Assembly (NCBI RefSeq): GCF_018998565.1 | Contig: NZ_JAHNZO010000016.1 | Coordinates: 62,001 to 126,000, forward strand | Reading direction: 5' to 3' | Length of the DNA: 64,000 bases | Origin: Paenibacillus oleatilyticus | Lineage (GTDB): Bacteria; Bacillota; Bacilli; Paenibacillales; NBRC-103111 | Shown: piece after piece, positions 1 to 7,774 of the stretch | Layout: every line of letters begins with the position of its first letter | How positions within the stretch are numbered: position 1 is the stretch's first letter | Translations under genes and position numbers: made by a program | Notes under the pieces: model-generated | Told to the model about the DNA's origin: nothing | Databases searched by the model: none | The model's input: only the letters and a program-made list of their open reading frames with translations

Positions 1-2
1 AA

Positions 3-650
3 GAGCTTGGTTTGTTTGCGGTTTTATGCGTCATATTTTGGTCCACAGTATTTGTCCTGACTTTGACGTTGTTCCGACAAAATATAAAACCTCATCTTAA
101 GAGCATTATCATCAGCGCCCTCATCATGACTCAAATTTCACTTATCACACAAACAAAGCTGCTGCTTTTGGGATTAGCCGTTTTGCAGCCGTTTTTCACA
201 ATTCTCTGTTTCAGTCTTTTTTTCAGGCTTCGTCTGACGAGCGCAGTGTTGGTCAGTGTTATCGTACTGTTGTATAACTTGATTTCGGAAATGCTGATGT
301 ACTTACTCATTACCCGTTTTCAATTGGAAGCGTTTGTTGCCTTGGCTATGGAAGCGACACTTTTACCTGCGATTTTCTTAAGTTCGTTAAATTCGATAAC
401 AGCATTGATACTTTCAAAGATGCGTGTGGGATTCACCTTCGTTCAATTTAACCCCAAAATGGCTTCTACGAATCCGACCTATACCAAGAGGTTATTTTTT
501 ATCATGAGTGGTGGGCTTATTTTGTTGATGGCTATTATTTCGTCTTTGTTTCTTGTAGGAACCAAAAGCGTGCTGGCCTACAGTCTGGGAACCGTTCTTT
601 TGATTGCCCTCATTCACTATTTATATGTAAAGGAAGTAGCGGATACGTAG
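3..650 (+). CDS. Kinase-less polytopic membrane protein of agr locus (5' partial)
   Basis: The reading frame is open to the left edge, so the true start probably lies outside the window; an internal TTG at 12 is the first start codon inside it. About 215 residues are visible, almost wholly hydrophobic, with roughly six membrane segments. It looks related to the next gene: both have an LFFRL motif after the third helix and a GFxF motif after the fourth or fifth (VGFTF here). The layout resembles the membrane sensor half of AgrC-type histidine kinases, but no DHp or ATPase module follows; the chain ends about 45 residues after the last long helix. The region is AT-rich compared with the rest of the window. 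The link to quorum sensing is inferred from position next to agrBD. I do not recognise a named family. Confidence 0.7.
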   Translation, partial: ELGLFAVLCVIFWSTVFVLTLTLFRQNIKPHLKSIIISALIMTQISLITQTKLLLLGLAVLQPFFTILCFSLFFRLRLTSAVLVSVIVLLYNLISEMLMYLLITRFQLEAFVALAMEATLLPAIFLSSLNSITALILSKMRVGFTFVQFNPKMASTNPTYTKRLFFIMSGGLILLMAIISSLFLVGTKSVLAYSLGTVLLIALIHYLYVKEVADT

Positions 651-909
651 GAGGGTGCGGCCTTCTCTTTTTATTACTTAATAGTTTTTTATATTTCAAT
701 GCCCAGTATTACGCTATATCTTACGAAAGCAAAACAGTTAAAAACCGCCAATTTTCGACAAAAATTTTCTTGTGTACTTATTATGTGTATATTAAACTTA
801 TCTTGAAGTAAACGATTCTAAAGTTTTCCAAAGCAATTTATGATAGGACTTTTTTACCATATGAATTGTAATAGCTATCTAATTAATAGTTTTTCAAAGG
901 GGATTCCTC
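651..909. other. AT-rich intergenic region upstream of second membrane gene
   Basis: This spacer is AT-rich and holds no gene. It contains an AgrA-like nonamer at 734-742 and a weak promoter-like TATATT at 788-793. I see no terminator hairpin for the preceding gene. Confidence 0.4.
734..742 (+). promoter_or_regulatory. AgrA/LytTR-like half-site
   Basis: ACAGTTAAA matches the Staphylococcus AgrA nonamer ACAGTTAAG at 8 of 9 positions. AgrA sites normally occur as a direct pair spaced 12 bp apart, and I cannot see a good second copy at that spacing. The call rests on one short match next to agr genes, so it is weak. Confidence 0.25.
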
Positions 910-1584
910 ATGGTTACTTTTCTTGTAAAAATGGTGTCTACGACTATTGAATTTTTCGCAATGGTGTTACTGGTTTTATCCGCTTTCCGTATATATTTTC
1001 GATATGCACTACATAAAGTATTTTTTATCGCTTTAATTCTATCTTTAGTTTCGTTTTATGTACGTGATTTTCTGGGACAATTTAACTATGCTTTTTTGTC
1101 TATATTTATAATCGAAATCGTGCTGCTAACCTTATTTTTTAGACTTCCTATTCTTTTTTCATTTTTCATGTGCATCATTGCCAATATTGCAACAGCCATT
1201 TTCGAAGGTCTTGCCACTGTTATAGGTATGCAGATGAATTTAACGTCAGTGCAATTAATACAGACCAATCTAGTTCACTTTGTTACTTGGCAATTAGTTG
1301 TAACAGCCTTTCAAGTGCTGCTAATCCTTTTTTTACAACGCTATAAAATAGGTTTTCACTTCACAATAAATGATTCAATGAAAAAATACAATTTTTGGTT
1401 ATCAGGTATTCTTATCTTAAGCGTATTCGCGCTTCAGGTGCAAACTTTAATATTGGGAGATTTAAAATACCATATTGCAATTCCAATCGTATTGGCAATC
1501 ATTTTTCTTATTGGTATCGTGCTTTCGTATAAACATAATCAAAAACTATGGAAAGCAAGAAGAGAAAGGCTGTCCAAGAGATGA
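910..1584 (+). CDS. Kinase-less polytopic membrane protein, second copy in agr locus
   Basis: A 224-residue protein with six or seven membrane helices and a short basic C-terminal tail (about 20 residues, rich in Lys and Arg). It shares with the preceding gene and with the gene at 56278-56940 a similar length, a helix preceded by an aromatic/Arg motif (LFFRL), and a GFxF motif (IGFHF) after the mid-protein helices. It lacks the cytoplasmic kinase module expected of AgrC. The ATG is preceded by AAAGGGG at good spacing. Its stop codon overlaps the agrB start (ATGA at 1581-1584), so the two are translationally coupled. A role in sensing, exporting or protecting against the autoinducer peptide is inference from context. 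Confidence 0.75.
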   Translation: MVTFLVKMVSTTIEFFAMVLLVLSAFRIYFRYALHKVFFIALILSLVSFYVRDFLGQFNYAFLSIFIIEIVLLTLFFRLPILFSFFMCIIANIATAIFEGLATVIGMQMNLTSVQLIQTNLVHFVTWQLVVTAFQVLLILFLQRYKIGFHFTINDSMKKYNFWLSGILILSVFALQVQTLILGDLKYHIAIPIVLAIIFLIGIVLSYKHNQKLWKARRERLSKR

Positions 1585-2138
1585 ATCCTATCGATTCAAT
1601 GGCAACGTACTTGGCAAAATGCATACGTAAGCATAATGAACATGCCGGATCAGAAATAGCTTTAAAATACGCGTTGAGTTTAATAATCAATACGAGTCTT
1701 GCTATAATCTTTTCCTTGTTGATATCCGTTTTTACAAACCGATTCGACGAAACGCTTATTGGTATATGTGTATTTTTGTTGATTCGTTATGTTAGCGGAG
1801 GAGTTCATTTGTCTTCTTCGCTGGCTTGCTGTATTACTTCAATTTTTATTTTTACAACCATCGCCAATGTACCATCTGAGTATACAGAAATATCCATTTA
1901 TCTTAATGCCATTTCCTTTATGATCTTGCTGTTTACAGCTCCTAATAATATTAAAGATATCAGCCGAATTCCTCAAAAATTTTACCCTTTATTAAAAGTA
2001 ATTACATTACTAATCATATTCAGCAACTTTTTTATCAAATCTACAGTTTTTACTGCCGCTTTCATCATACAAGCCGTTTTAACAACACGATATTCCTACA
2101 AAATTATTAATTATTTTGAGAGGAGGCAACCGCGTTGA
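1581..2138 (+). CDS. agrB: AgrB-type autoinducer-processing membrane protease
   Basis: AgrB endopeptidases cut the C-terminal tail from the AgrD propeptide and form the cyclic (thio)lactone at the membrane. This 185-residue protein has the family signature GGVHLSSSLACC: His76 and Cys83 sit seven residues apart, as do the catalytic His77 and Cys84 of Staphylococcus AgrB. Several hydrophobic helices follow. The frame is open further upstream to 1548, but the ATG at 1581 overlaps the preceding stop as ATGA, and its product begins like other AgrB proteins with a short amphipathic segment. The stop overlaps the TTG start of agrD (2135-2138). Identification is strong; the substrate is inferred to be the adjacent peptide. 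Confidence 0.92.
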   Translation: MNPIDSMATYLAKCIRKHNEHAGSEIALKYALSLIINTSLAIIFSLLISVFTNRFDETLIGICVFLLIRYVSGGVHLSSSLACCITSIFIFTTIANVPSEYTEISIYLNAISFMILLFTAPNNIKDISRIPQKFYPLLKVITLLIIFSNFFIKSTVFTAAFIIQAVLTTRYSYKIINYFERRQPR

Positions 2139-2257
2139 AAAAAAAATTAGCTATTATTGCAAACTCATTGCTACTGGCTCTGGCCGCTTTTTTTGTAGTA
2201 ACAAATTCATTAACTATGAACCGCCCAGAAACGCCGAAAGAACTTCTTAAGAAATAA
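2135..2257 (+). CDS. agrD: AgrD-like cyclic autoinducer propeptide (40 aa, Ser core)
   Basis: A 40-residue ORF starts with TTG overlapping the agrB stop and is preceded by AGAGGAGGC. The layout is that of AgrD: a Lys-rich start, a hydrophobic leader (about residues 5-22), a short core and a charged tail. The tail PETPKELLKK resembles the EVPKELT tail of Staphylococcus AgrD, which AgrB recognises. The core around residues 23-29 is TNSLTMN and holds no cysteine anywhere. Ser25 is therefore the likely ring-closing residue, which would give a lactone rather than a thiolactone. By tail alignment the cut would fall before Asn29, giving a ring of only four residues, or five if the cut is one later. 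Ring size and cut site are inference. Confidence 0.85.
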   Translation: MKKKLAIIANSLLLALAAFFVVTNSLTMNRPETPKELLKK

Positions 2258-2587
2258 CGCCTTAGCTTTCTGGGCTGGTAGTCCGCAGGTCTGCCAGCCT
2301 TATCCATGCCCGTCGTTATTCGCAAAAGCCTGTGTATTTTTCCCCTTCGAACCCCAACCACCCCTCCTCCGATAGCAGCCTTAAATTTTCCGAAGAATTT
2401 ATTTGAGCGTCGTCAAAGAAACGGACGGTTCTCAGTTTCTCCGCTATAAGCAGCTTAAATTTCGTTCTCCCAAGGCAGCCACAAGATTCGAAGGTACATT
2501 TTAAGTCCTCTTCATGCAACTTTTTTCGCTGTATTTCGTTTATAAAGGAGGATGGAGTCTAACCATACCATGGAAAGGATTTGAATT
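2258..2587. other. Intergenic region without recognised gene
   Basis: No convincing coding region is present; ORFs in either strand lack ribosome sites and family motifs. A strong AAGGAGG at 2545-2551 is followed by a tiny ORF (ATG 2552 to TGA 2584, or from ATG 2570) ending three bases before the next gene. Its spacing to both ATGs is poor, so I do not call it a gene. I see no riboswitch or T-box. Confidence 0.5.
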
Positions 2588-3739
2588 ATGTCCGTACCGA
2601 TGCCCGGCAGTCCTCGTACTCAGACGACCGCTGCCGCAGCCGCAAAGAAAAAAAAGAAGCCGGTTAAAAAGAAGAAACGGCGTTCATCCACCTTGGCCTC
2701 AATTACACTCTATACGTTCTTTTTTATGTTTTTGTTTGGAAGTGTGTTCAGCTTGTGGTTTTTTCTAACGGAATCCGGCACGAATCTGCGCTTGATGATG
2801 GCCGATACGATCATTTCGACACAGCACCGCGATTGGGCGAAATACCTCATCGGCGAGGAAGAGCTCAAAAAACGGGTTGACCGGTACTGGGCGCAGTTCG
2901 ACACGTATTCCGAAATCAAGGATAAGGACCTTGTGCGCGTAGACCATAAACCGGCGACAACGGTGGTCGAAAAAAAGCCGCCTGTTGAGATACAAGACAT
3001 TGAAGGAAAAAATTTTAAAGGCAAGCTGCTGATCGTGAACGATCCAAAAACGCTGCGCATCGCCGTTCCGGGCACACGCGGCAAGGGAGAAAAGGTTTCC
3101 TCGATGGTTAAACGATTGGGGGCCATTGCCGGCGTCAATGCGGGCGGGTTCGTCGATCCGGAATGGAAAGGCAATGGCTTTCAGCCGACCGGCCTCGTCA
3201 TGTCCGGAGGGAAGATCTTCTACAACGACGGCGGCATGAACACACGCAATCACATCGTTGCCATCGATAAAGAAGGCAAGCTGATCGCGGGCAAATATAC
3301 GCCGAACGAGCTGATCAAGATGGGCGTTCAGGAAGCGGTCACCTTCGCTCCGAAGTTTATCGTCAACGGCGTGGGCATGATCAAAAATCAGGCCGACGGC
3401 TGGGGAATCGCTCCCCGCACCTCGATGGCGCAAAAAGCCGACGGCACCATCATGTTCGCCATCATCGACGGACGCCAGCCGGGATACAGCATCGGGGCGA
3501 CTTTGTACGATATCCAGAACATTTTTCTGGAGCATGGCGCGGTGACAGCGGCCAATCTGGACGGTGGCTCCTCAACCGTACTGGTCAAGGACAACCAGAT
3601 CTTGAACAAGCCATCCAGCGAATACGGCGAACGGTATTTGCCTACCGCCTGGCTGGTGTTCGAAGACCCGGCCAAAGCGAATATTAAAAACATTTGGGAA
3701 GGACTCGATCCAAGCAAGATCGATCCGTCCAAATGGTAA
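2588..3739 (+). CDS. Phosphodiester glycosidase family (NAGPA-domain) exported protein
   Basis: The 383-residue protein has a Lys-rich cytoplasmic start (residues 18-35), one membrane anchor (about 40-62), a spacer and a C-terminal domain of the family named after the mammalian N-acetylglucosamine-1-phosphodiester alpha-N-acetylglucosaminidase. The typical motifs are visible: GVNAGGF, PRTSMAQ, IDGRQPGYS and NLDGGSSTV. In Firmicutes these membrane-anchored proteins act outside the cell on sugar-phosphodiester linkages of wall polymers or exopolysaccharide. ATG at 2588 has GGAAAGGA eight bases upstream. It appears monocistronic, followed by an intrinsic terminator. The exact substrate cannot be read from sequence. 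Confidence 0.85.
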   Translation: MSVPMPGSPRTQTTAAAAAKKKKKPVKKKKRRSSTLASITLYTFFFMFLFGSVFSLWFFLTESGTNLRLMMADTIISTQHRDWAKYLIGEEELKKRVDRYWAQFDTYSEIKDKDLVRVDHKPATTVVEKKPPVEIQDIEGKNFKGKLLIVNDPKTLRIAVPGTRGKGEKVSSMVKRLGAIAGVNAGGFVDPEWKGNGFQPTGLVMSGGKIFYNDGGMNTRNHIVAIDKEGKLIAGKYTPNELIKMGVQEAVTFAPKFIVNGVGMIKNQADGWGIAPRTSMAQKADGTIMFAIIDGRQPGYSIGATLYDIQNIFLEHGAVTAANLDGGSSTVLVKDNQILNKPSSEYGERYLPTAWLVFEDPAKANIKNIWEGLDPSKIDPSKW

Positions 3740-3755
3740 TCATCCGCCAAAACCA

Positions 3756-3796
3756 AACGGGATCTCAGGCATAACGCCGAAGATCCCGTTTTTTTG
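3756..3796 (+). terminator. Intrinsic terminator after phosphodiester glycosidase gene
   Basis: AACGGGATCT at 3756-3765 pairs with AGATCCCGTT at 3781-3790 and is followed by a T-run. Confidence 0.9.
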
Positions 3797-3810
3797 TGGC
3801 AAGTCAAGCG

Positions 3811-4215
3811 TTAGTGTTCTTCGCGTTCCACTGTCGTGGCTGCAATAGACGCTTCGGCTGTGGCTACATCGTCTGTACCGTTTTCTGATTTGCCGTTGCG
3901 CCACGATTTCACTTCCTGGCTCACTTGAACAGCAGCCTGCTTCGCTTTTCCAGCCATCTCCGCCGTGGTGCGTCCGATGCTTTCCGCCGCAGTCTGCGCT
4001 TTATCCGATACGGCGGAGACGAGCCGCTTCGATTTTTCCGCAACGTCGCCTGCGAATTGCTGCGTCTTTTCGCTCACCTGATGATAGCCCTCTTTCAAAT
4101 CGGCGCGCAGCTCGCGTCCGGATTTAGGCGCAAACAGCAGTGCTGTCACCGCGCCAAGCACACCGCCGATTACGGCTCCGACAAGCAAATCCTTATTTCT
4201 TTTTTCCGCTTCCAT
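3811..4215 (-). CDS. ytxH: YtxH-domain protein
   Basis: A 134-residue protein beginning with a short charged stretch and one glycine-rich membrane segment (about residues 10-27, LLVGAVIGGVLGAVTALLFA), followed by the typical APKSGRELR of YtxH proteins. The rest is a long Ala/Lys/Glu-rich helix that probably forms a coiled coil. In Bacillus subtilis ytxH sits with ytxG in a general-stress operon; the pairing with the DUF948 gene just upstream (6 bp gap) is the same here. AGGAGTGAAGAACG precedes the ATG. Molecular function is not known; a role in the stress response or at the cell envelope is inference from the family. Confidence 0.85.
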   Translation of the reverse strand: MEAEKRNKDLLVGAVIGGVLGAVTALLFAPKSGRELRADLKEGYHQVSEKTQQFAGDVAEKSKRLVSAVSDKAQTAAESIGRTTAEMAGKAKQAAVQVSQEVKSWRNGKSENGTDDVATAEASIAATTVEREEH

Positions 4216-4221
4216 CGTTCT

Positions 4222-4665
4222 TCACTCCTTTGATTTCATGGGTCTGGAAGCTTGCAGGCGATGCCAGAGCTGCAGGCCGGCGGCTGTCAGCTCCATCAGG
4301 TCGTTTGCAGTATCCCGATGGCTATGTAACGCTTTGCGCGCCTCAAGTGCCGTGCTCTCAATGGCGAGTGACGCGGACTTCACGATTCGGGATACCCGCT
4401 GCACCGCTTCTCCCGTCTCCTCCGCCGCCGTAAACCAAGCATCGACCGCTTGCATTTTGCCCTGCAGATCCCGCATGACCTCGGTTGACACAAGAAGTAA
4501 GCTTTCGGTGCTCTCCGTCGTTTGCCGAACTTGCTGCTGCATCGTATCAAGCGCAGTCTCGGCGTGCCTCAGGGCACGAATCGCCAAATACGCAAAGCGT
4601 ATAGCCAACCCGATGAGCACCAGAAAGGCAAAAATGCAGGTCGCCGCTCCCCATTGCCACCACAT
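4222..4665 (-). CDS. ytxG: DUF948 (YtxG-like) membrane protein
   Basis: A 147-residue protein with one N-terminal membrane helix (about residues 7-28) and a long amphipathic helical region with heptad character, as in DUF948/YtxG proteins. The frame is open to 4752, but the ATG at 4665 (product starting MWWQWGA) has GGAGGTGA seven to eight bases upstream and gives the family length; an ATG at 4683 is less well placed. It lies 6 bp before ytxH and probably shares its transcript. No sigma-B type promoter (GTTT-N14-GGGTAT) is evident in the 85 bases upstream, so stress control is not supported by the sequence itself. Confidence 0.8.
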   Translation of the reverse strand: MWWQWGAATCIFAFLVLIGLAIRFAYLAIRALRHAETALDTMQQQVRQTTESTESLLLVSTEVMRDLQGKMQAVDAWFTAAEETGEAVQRVSRIVKSASLAIESTALEARKALHSHRDTANDLMELTAAGLQLWHRLQASRPMKSKE

Positions 4666-4793
4666 GGCCTTCACCTCCGTCATCCCATCCGCTTCTAGAC
4701 GAATGCCTATGAGATAGTACAGTATAAGACGGAGGCGCCCATTTTGACACAACTTCCGGAAAAAAAGGACGAGGAGCCTGGCAAAAAAGACAG

Positions 4794-4820
4794 CAAAAAA
4801 AGCCTGGTTGCCCAGGCTTT
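4794..4820 (-). terminator. Intrinsic terminator after mnmH
   Basis: AGCCTGG (4801-4807) pairs with CCAGGCT (4812-4818) across a 4-base loop; read on the minus strand it is followed by seven T. Confidence 0.9.
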
Positions 4821-4830
4821 AAAGTTCGGC

Positions 4831-5913
4831 TTAGAACAGCCGCTTCAGCTCTTGCTCGATTCGCTGCACGGCTTCATCCACATGACGGACGCGGAGTCGA
4901 ATCGACTCCGTGGTATAACTTTCTTCCGCGTGCTCGTAGCGCGGATCGTAGTAGTATTCGAGCAGCAGCCCCGCGGCTTCTTCGAATTCATGGTCCAGCA
5001 GATGCCGCTCGATTTGCGCGGCCACCGGCGTATGAAGCCGGCGGTGAATTTGCCGAAAAGCGTCGAGGCAGGCGTCCGCGTGCTCCTCCGGCCGATATTC
5101 CTGCACGATGTGCCGTATCCGTTCTTCCAACGGTACCTCGATCCGGATCGGGATGCCGCTTGTTTTGGCTTCCGCCAAAAAGCCGGGCATCACCGCCCGG
5201 CCGATTCGGCGGCTTTCCGCCTCCATCAGCACGAAAGGCCGGTCCTGATAGCGCAGTAGCTCGTGGACAAGCAGCGATTCGAACGTCTTTTGGTTGTTCG
5301 GCACAAGTCCGATCTGCCCGAAGATGGAGCCGCGGTGTCCGGCCATCTGTTCAAGATCGAGCACAGGGTAGCCCCGTTCGGCCAGCTTCCGGAGGATCAG
5401 CGACTTGCCGGTGCCGGTATGGCCGGCGATGACGACGACCTTGGGCTTGAGCTCGAACGACTCAAGTGTCTGTACGACCCACTGACGGTAGGCCCGGATG
5501 CCTCCGGCTAGCCGGTAGGCGCGGATACCCATGAGCGACAGCAGCGTGGCCGACGTCCGGCTTCGCATGCCGCCCCGCCAGCAGAAGACGGCCTTGTTCG
5601 GGCCAAGCGCCTGAAATTCCCGGATGAAAGCCGGAAGCTTGGCAGACACGATCTCAAGCCCGCGCTGCTTGGCCGCTTCGATGCTGACCTGCTTATAGGT
5701 TGTGCCGATCTCCGCCCGCTCCCGGTCGTCGAAAAGCGGTATGTTCAAGCTGCCGGGGATCGTAAATTCCTTGAATTCTCCCGGAGAGCGGACGTCGACG
5801 AGCGTCAGCTCCCGTTCTCGATACAGGCGCAGCAGCTCCTGCACGGTTATGTCTTGTTGCAACGCGTCCTCGCTCCTTTGCTTCATATGGGGCGTGCTGC
5901 GGCATAGCTGCAC
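4831..5913 (-). CDS. mnmH: tRNA 2-selenouridine synthase
   Basis: MnmH (SelU/YbbB) replaces the sulfur of 2-thiouridine at tRNA position 34 with selenium from selenophosphate, through a geranylated intermediate. The 360-residue protein has an N-terminal rhodanese domain with the active-site motif FCWRGGMRS (Cys111) and a P-loop GHTGTGKS (about 164-171) in the C-terminal domain, both expected for the family. The GTG at 5913 lies 15 bp after the selD stop; an ATG ten codons in has no better ribosome site. The pair forms the selenophosphate-to-tRNA pathway in one operon ending in a clear terminator. No selA or selB is present in the window. Confidence 0.93.
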   Translation of the reverse strand: MQLCRSTPHMKQRSEDALQQDITVQELLRLYRERELTLVDVRSPGEFKEFTIPGSLNIPLFDDRERAEIGTTYKQVSIEAAKQRGLEIVSAKLPAFIREFQALGPNKAVFCWRGGMRSRTSATLLSLMGIRAYRLAGGIRAYRQWVVQTLESFELKPKVVVIAGHTGTGKSLILRKLAERGYPVLDLEQMAGHRGSIFGQIGLVPNNQKTFESLLVHELLRYQDRPFVLMEAESRRIGRAVMPGFLAEAKTSGIPIRIEVPLEERIRHIVQEYRPEEHADACLDAFRQIHRRLHTPVAAQIERHLLDHEFEEAAGLLLEYYYDPRYEHAEESYTTESIRLRVRHVDEAVQRIEQELKRLF

Positions 5914-5928
5914 GTCCTAGGCGGCTGC

Positions 5929-6987
5929 TTACAGCGATTCCAGGACGCGGATTTCGCCCGGATGGTCGGCGGTCGTCTCGCCGATAATCGCTGCCTCGAC
6001 GCCAGCGCGGCGCAAGTCGCTCAGCAGGGCGTCAGCTTTGTCCGCGGCTACAGCGATCAGCAGCCCGCCGGAGGTCACAGCGTCGCAGAGAATCCATTGA
6101 TCGAGCTGATCGATAGACTCTGTGAAGGCGACGGTGCCTTCGAGGTGCGCATAATTGTTCTTAGTTCCGCCCGGGACAAAGCCCGCCTCGGCCAATTCGC
6201 GGACGCGCGGCAGTACAGGCACCTGGGCCTTCCCGATGCGCACGCCTACGCCGCTGCCTTTGGCCATCTCGGCCGCGTGGCCGAGAAGTCCGAAGCCGGT
6301 CACGTCGGTGCAGCCATGTACGTCGTACGGCTCCATCGTTTCCGCAGCCGTCTTGTTCAATGTGGTCATTACCTTGGTAACCCGTTCGATTTCCTCCGGG
6401 CTTAAAGCGTCTTTCTTGATCGAGGTCGTCAGGATGCCGACGCCGATCGGCTTGGTCAGGATCAGCTTGTCCCCTGGCTTGGCCCCCGCATTCGTCTTTG
6501 CTTTGGACGGGTGCACCAGTCCGGTGACAGCGAGACCGAACTTCGGCTCGTTATCGTCAATGGAGTGGCCTCCGACGAGTGTCGCTCCCGCTTCTTTGAC
6601 CTTGTCGCCCGCGCCGCGCAAAATGTCGGCCAGTACTTGCTTATCCAGCTTTTTGATCGGAAAGGCTACGATGTTCAGCACCGTTAGCGGCTTCCCGCCC
6701 ATCGCATAAATGTCGCTGAGCGCATTGGCTGCCGCGACCTGACCGAAAGCGTAAGGATCGTCGACGATAGGCGTAAAGAAATCGACGGTTTGGACCAGCG
6801 CCAGCTCGTCCGTCAGCTTGTACACTCCGGCATCGTCGCTCGTATCGAGACCGACGAGCAGGTTCGGGTCGGGCGTTGCCGGCGGAAGGGTCCGGATCAC
6901 CTGCTGCAGATCCGCGGGACCTATTTTGCAGCCGCATCCGCCTTTCGTAGAGTAAGAGGTTAATTTGATCGGTTCGTTAACGCTCAT
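5929..6987 (-). CDS. selD: Selenide, water dikinase (selenophosphate synthetase)
   Basis: SelD makes selenophosphate from selenide and ATP. The 352-residue protein has the N-terminal catalytic motif GGCGCK with Cys18 and Lys21 in the positions of Cys17 and Lys20 of the E. coli enzyme, so this is the cysteine form, not a selenoprotein. Glycine-rich ATP-binding motifs (VGGHSIDD, GCTDVTGFGLLGH) are intact. AGGAGCTGATCCGAAAG precedes the ATG. It is first of a two-gene operon with mnmH and is divergent from the KDPG aldolase gene. Within this window the only visible use for selenophosphate is tRNA selenouridine. Confidence 0.95.
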   Translation of the reverse strand: MSVNEPIKLTSYSTKGGCGCKIGPADLQQVIRTLPPATPDPNLLVGLDTSDDAGVYKLTDELALVQTVDFFTPIVDDPYAFGQVAAANALSDIYAMGGKPLTVLNIVAFPIKKLDKQVLADILRGAGDKVKEAGATLVGGHSIDDNEPKFGLAVTGLVHPSKAKTNAGAKPGDKLILTKPIGVGILTTSIKKDALSPEEIERVTKVMTTLNKTAAETMEPYDVHGCTDVTGFGLLGHAAEMAKGSGVGVRIGKAQVPVLPRVRELAEAGFVPGGTKNNYAHLEGTVAFTESIDQLDQWILCDAVTSGGLLIAVAADKADALLSDLRRAGVEAAIIGETTADHPGEIRVLESL

Positions 6988-7038
6988 CTTTCGGATCAGC
7001 TCCTAAACATGGTTTCCATAAAGTACAGGTTAGCACAG

Positions 7039-7066
7039 TTGGCATTTAAAAAAAAGCAGGTATAAT
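7039..7066 (+). promoter_or_regulatory. Sigma-A type promoter for KDPG aldolase gene
   Basis: TTGGCA at 7039-7044 and a perfect TATAAT at 7061-7066, spaced 16 bp, lie about 70 bases before the start codon in the divergent selD/eda spacer. Confidence 0.7.
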
Positions 7067-7138
7067 GAAGACAATGAAATGGCGGCCTATCTCTGCGACA
7101 ACAGGGTAAAAGCAGGCCATAACGGGAGGATATAGCGG

Positions 7139-7774
7139 ATGAATCGGGAACAAGGACTTCAGTTGATCGAGAATGTAAAGATCGTCGCCATTGTGCGCGG
7201 CGTGGAGGAACGGCATATCGAGGGGTTAGCGGATGCGCTAGTTAGCGGCGGGGTGCCGGTCATGGAAGTAACGCTGAATACGCCGGGAGCGCTTGGCATG
7301 ATCGAACGGCTTCAAGCCCGCTTCGGAGAACGGATGTACATCGGCGCAGGGACCGTCGTGGACGTGGACGACGCAAGGAAAGCGCTGGATGCCGGGGCGT
7401 CGTATTTGGTTACTCCGAACACGGACGAGCAGGTGATCCGTTACGCCGTGGAGCGCGGAGCTCCGATTTTTCCGGGAGCGATGACGCCGACGGAAGTTGT
7501 AAAAGCATGGAAAGCCGGGGCAACGGCGGTGAAAATATTTCCGGGCGCCAGCCTTGGATTCGGCTATATCAAGGAATTGATGGGCCCGCTGAATCACATC
7601 CCGATGATGGCGGTCGGCGGCGTGAACGAGGATAATATCGCCGAATTTATGAAGATCGGCTGCTACGGGGTCGGCATCGGCGGCTCGCTCGTCAACCTGA
7701 AGGAAATCGCTGCCGGCAACTTTGGTTGGGTGCGGGATAAAGCGGCCCGGCTCGTAGAGCGGTCCAGAGGCTGA
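7139..7774 (+). CDS. eda: 2-keto-3-deoxy-6-phosphogluconate / 4-hydroxy-2-oxoglutarate aldolase
   Basis: A 211-residue class I aldolase of the Eda family, which splits KDPG into pyruvate and glyceraldehyde 3-phosphate. The Schiff-base lysine lies in AVKIFPG (Lys132), the catalytic glutamate in VMEVTLNTP (Glu43), and the phosphate-binding GGVNEDN and GVGIGGS loops are present. ATG follows CGGGAGGA. The gene stands alone: no KDPG kinase or dehydratase is near, so whether it serves Entner-Doudoroff, hexuronate or hydroxyoxoglutarate breakdown cannot be told from context. Confidence 0.92.
   Translation: MNREQGLQLIENVKIVAIVRGVEERHIEGLADALVSGGVPVMEVTLNTPGALGMIERLQARFGERMYIGAGTVVDVDDARKALDAGASYLVTPNTDEQVIRYAVERGAPIFPGAMTPTEVVKAWKAGATAVKIFPGASLGFGYIKELMGPLNHIPMMAVGGVNEDNIAEFMKIGCYGVGIGGSLVNLKEIAAGNFGWVRDKAARLVERSRG

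Noticed and set aside
2552-2584. Upstream mini-ORF (MESNHTMERI) before the phosphodiester glycosidase gene.
   Set aside because: The strong AAGGAGG is either too close to the first ATG or too far from the second, and the main gene has its own ribosome site.
5929-6987. Selenocysteine-containing SelD.
   Set aside because: The catalytic position is an ordinary Cys codon and there is no in-frame TGA.
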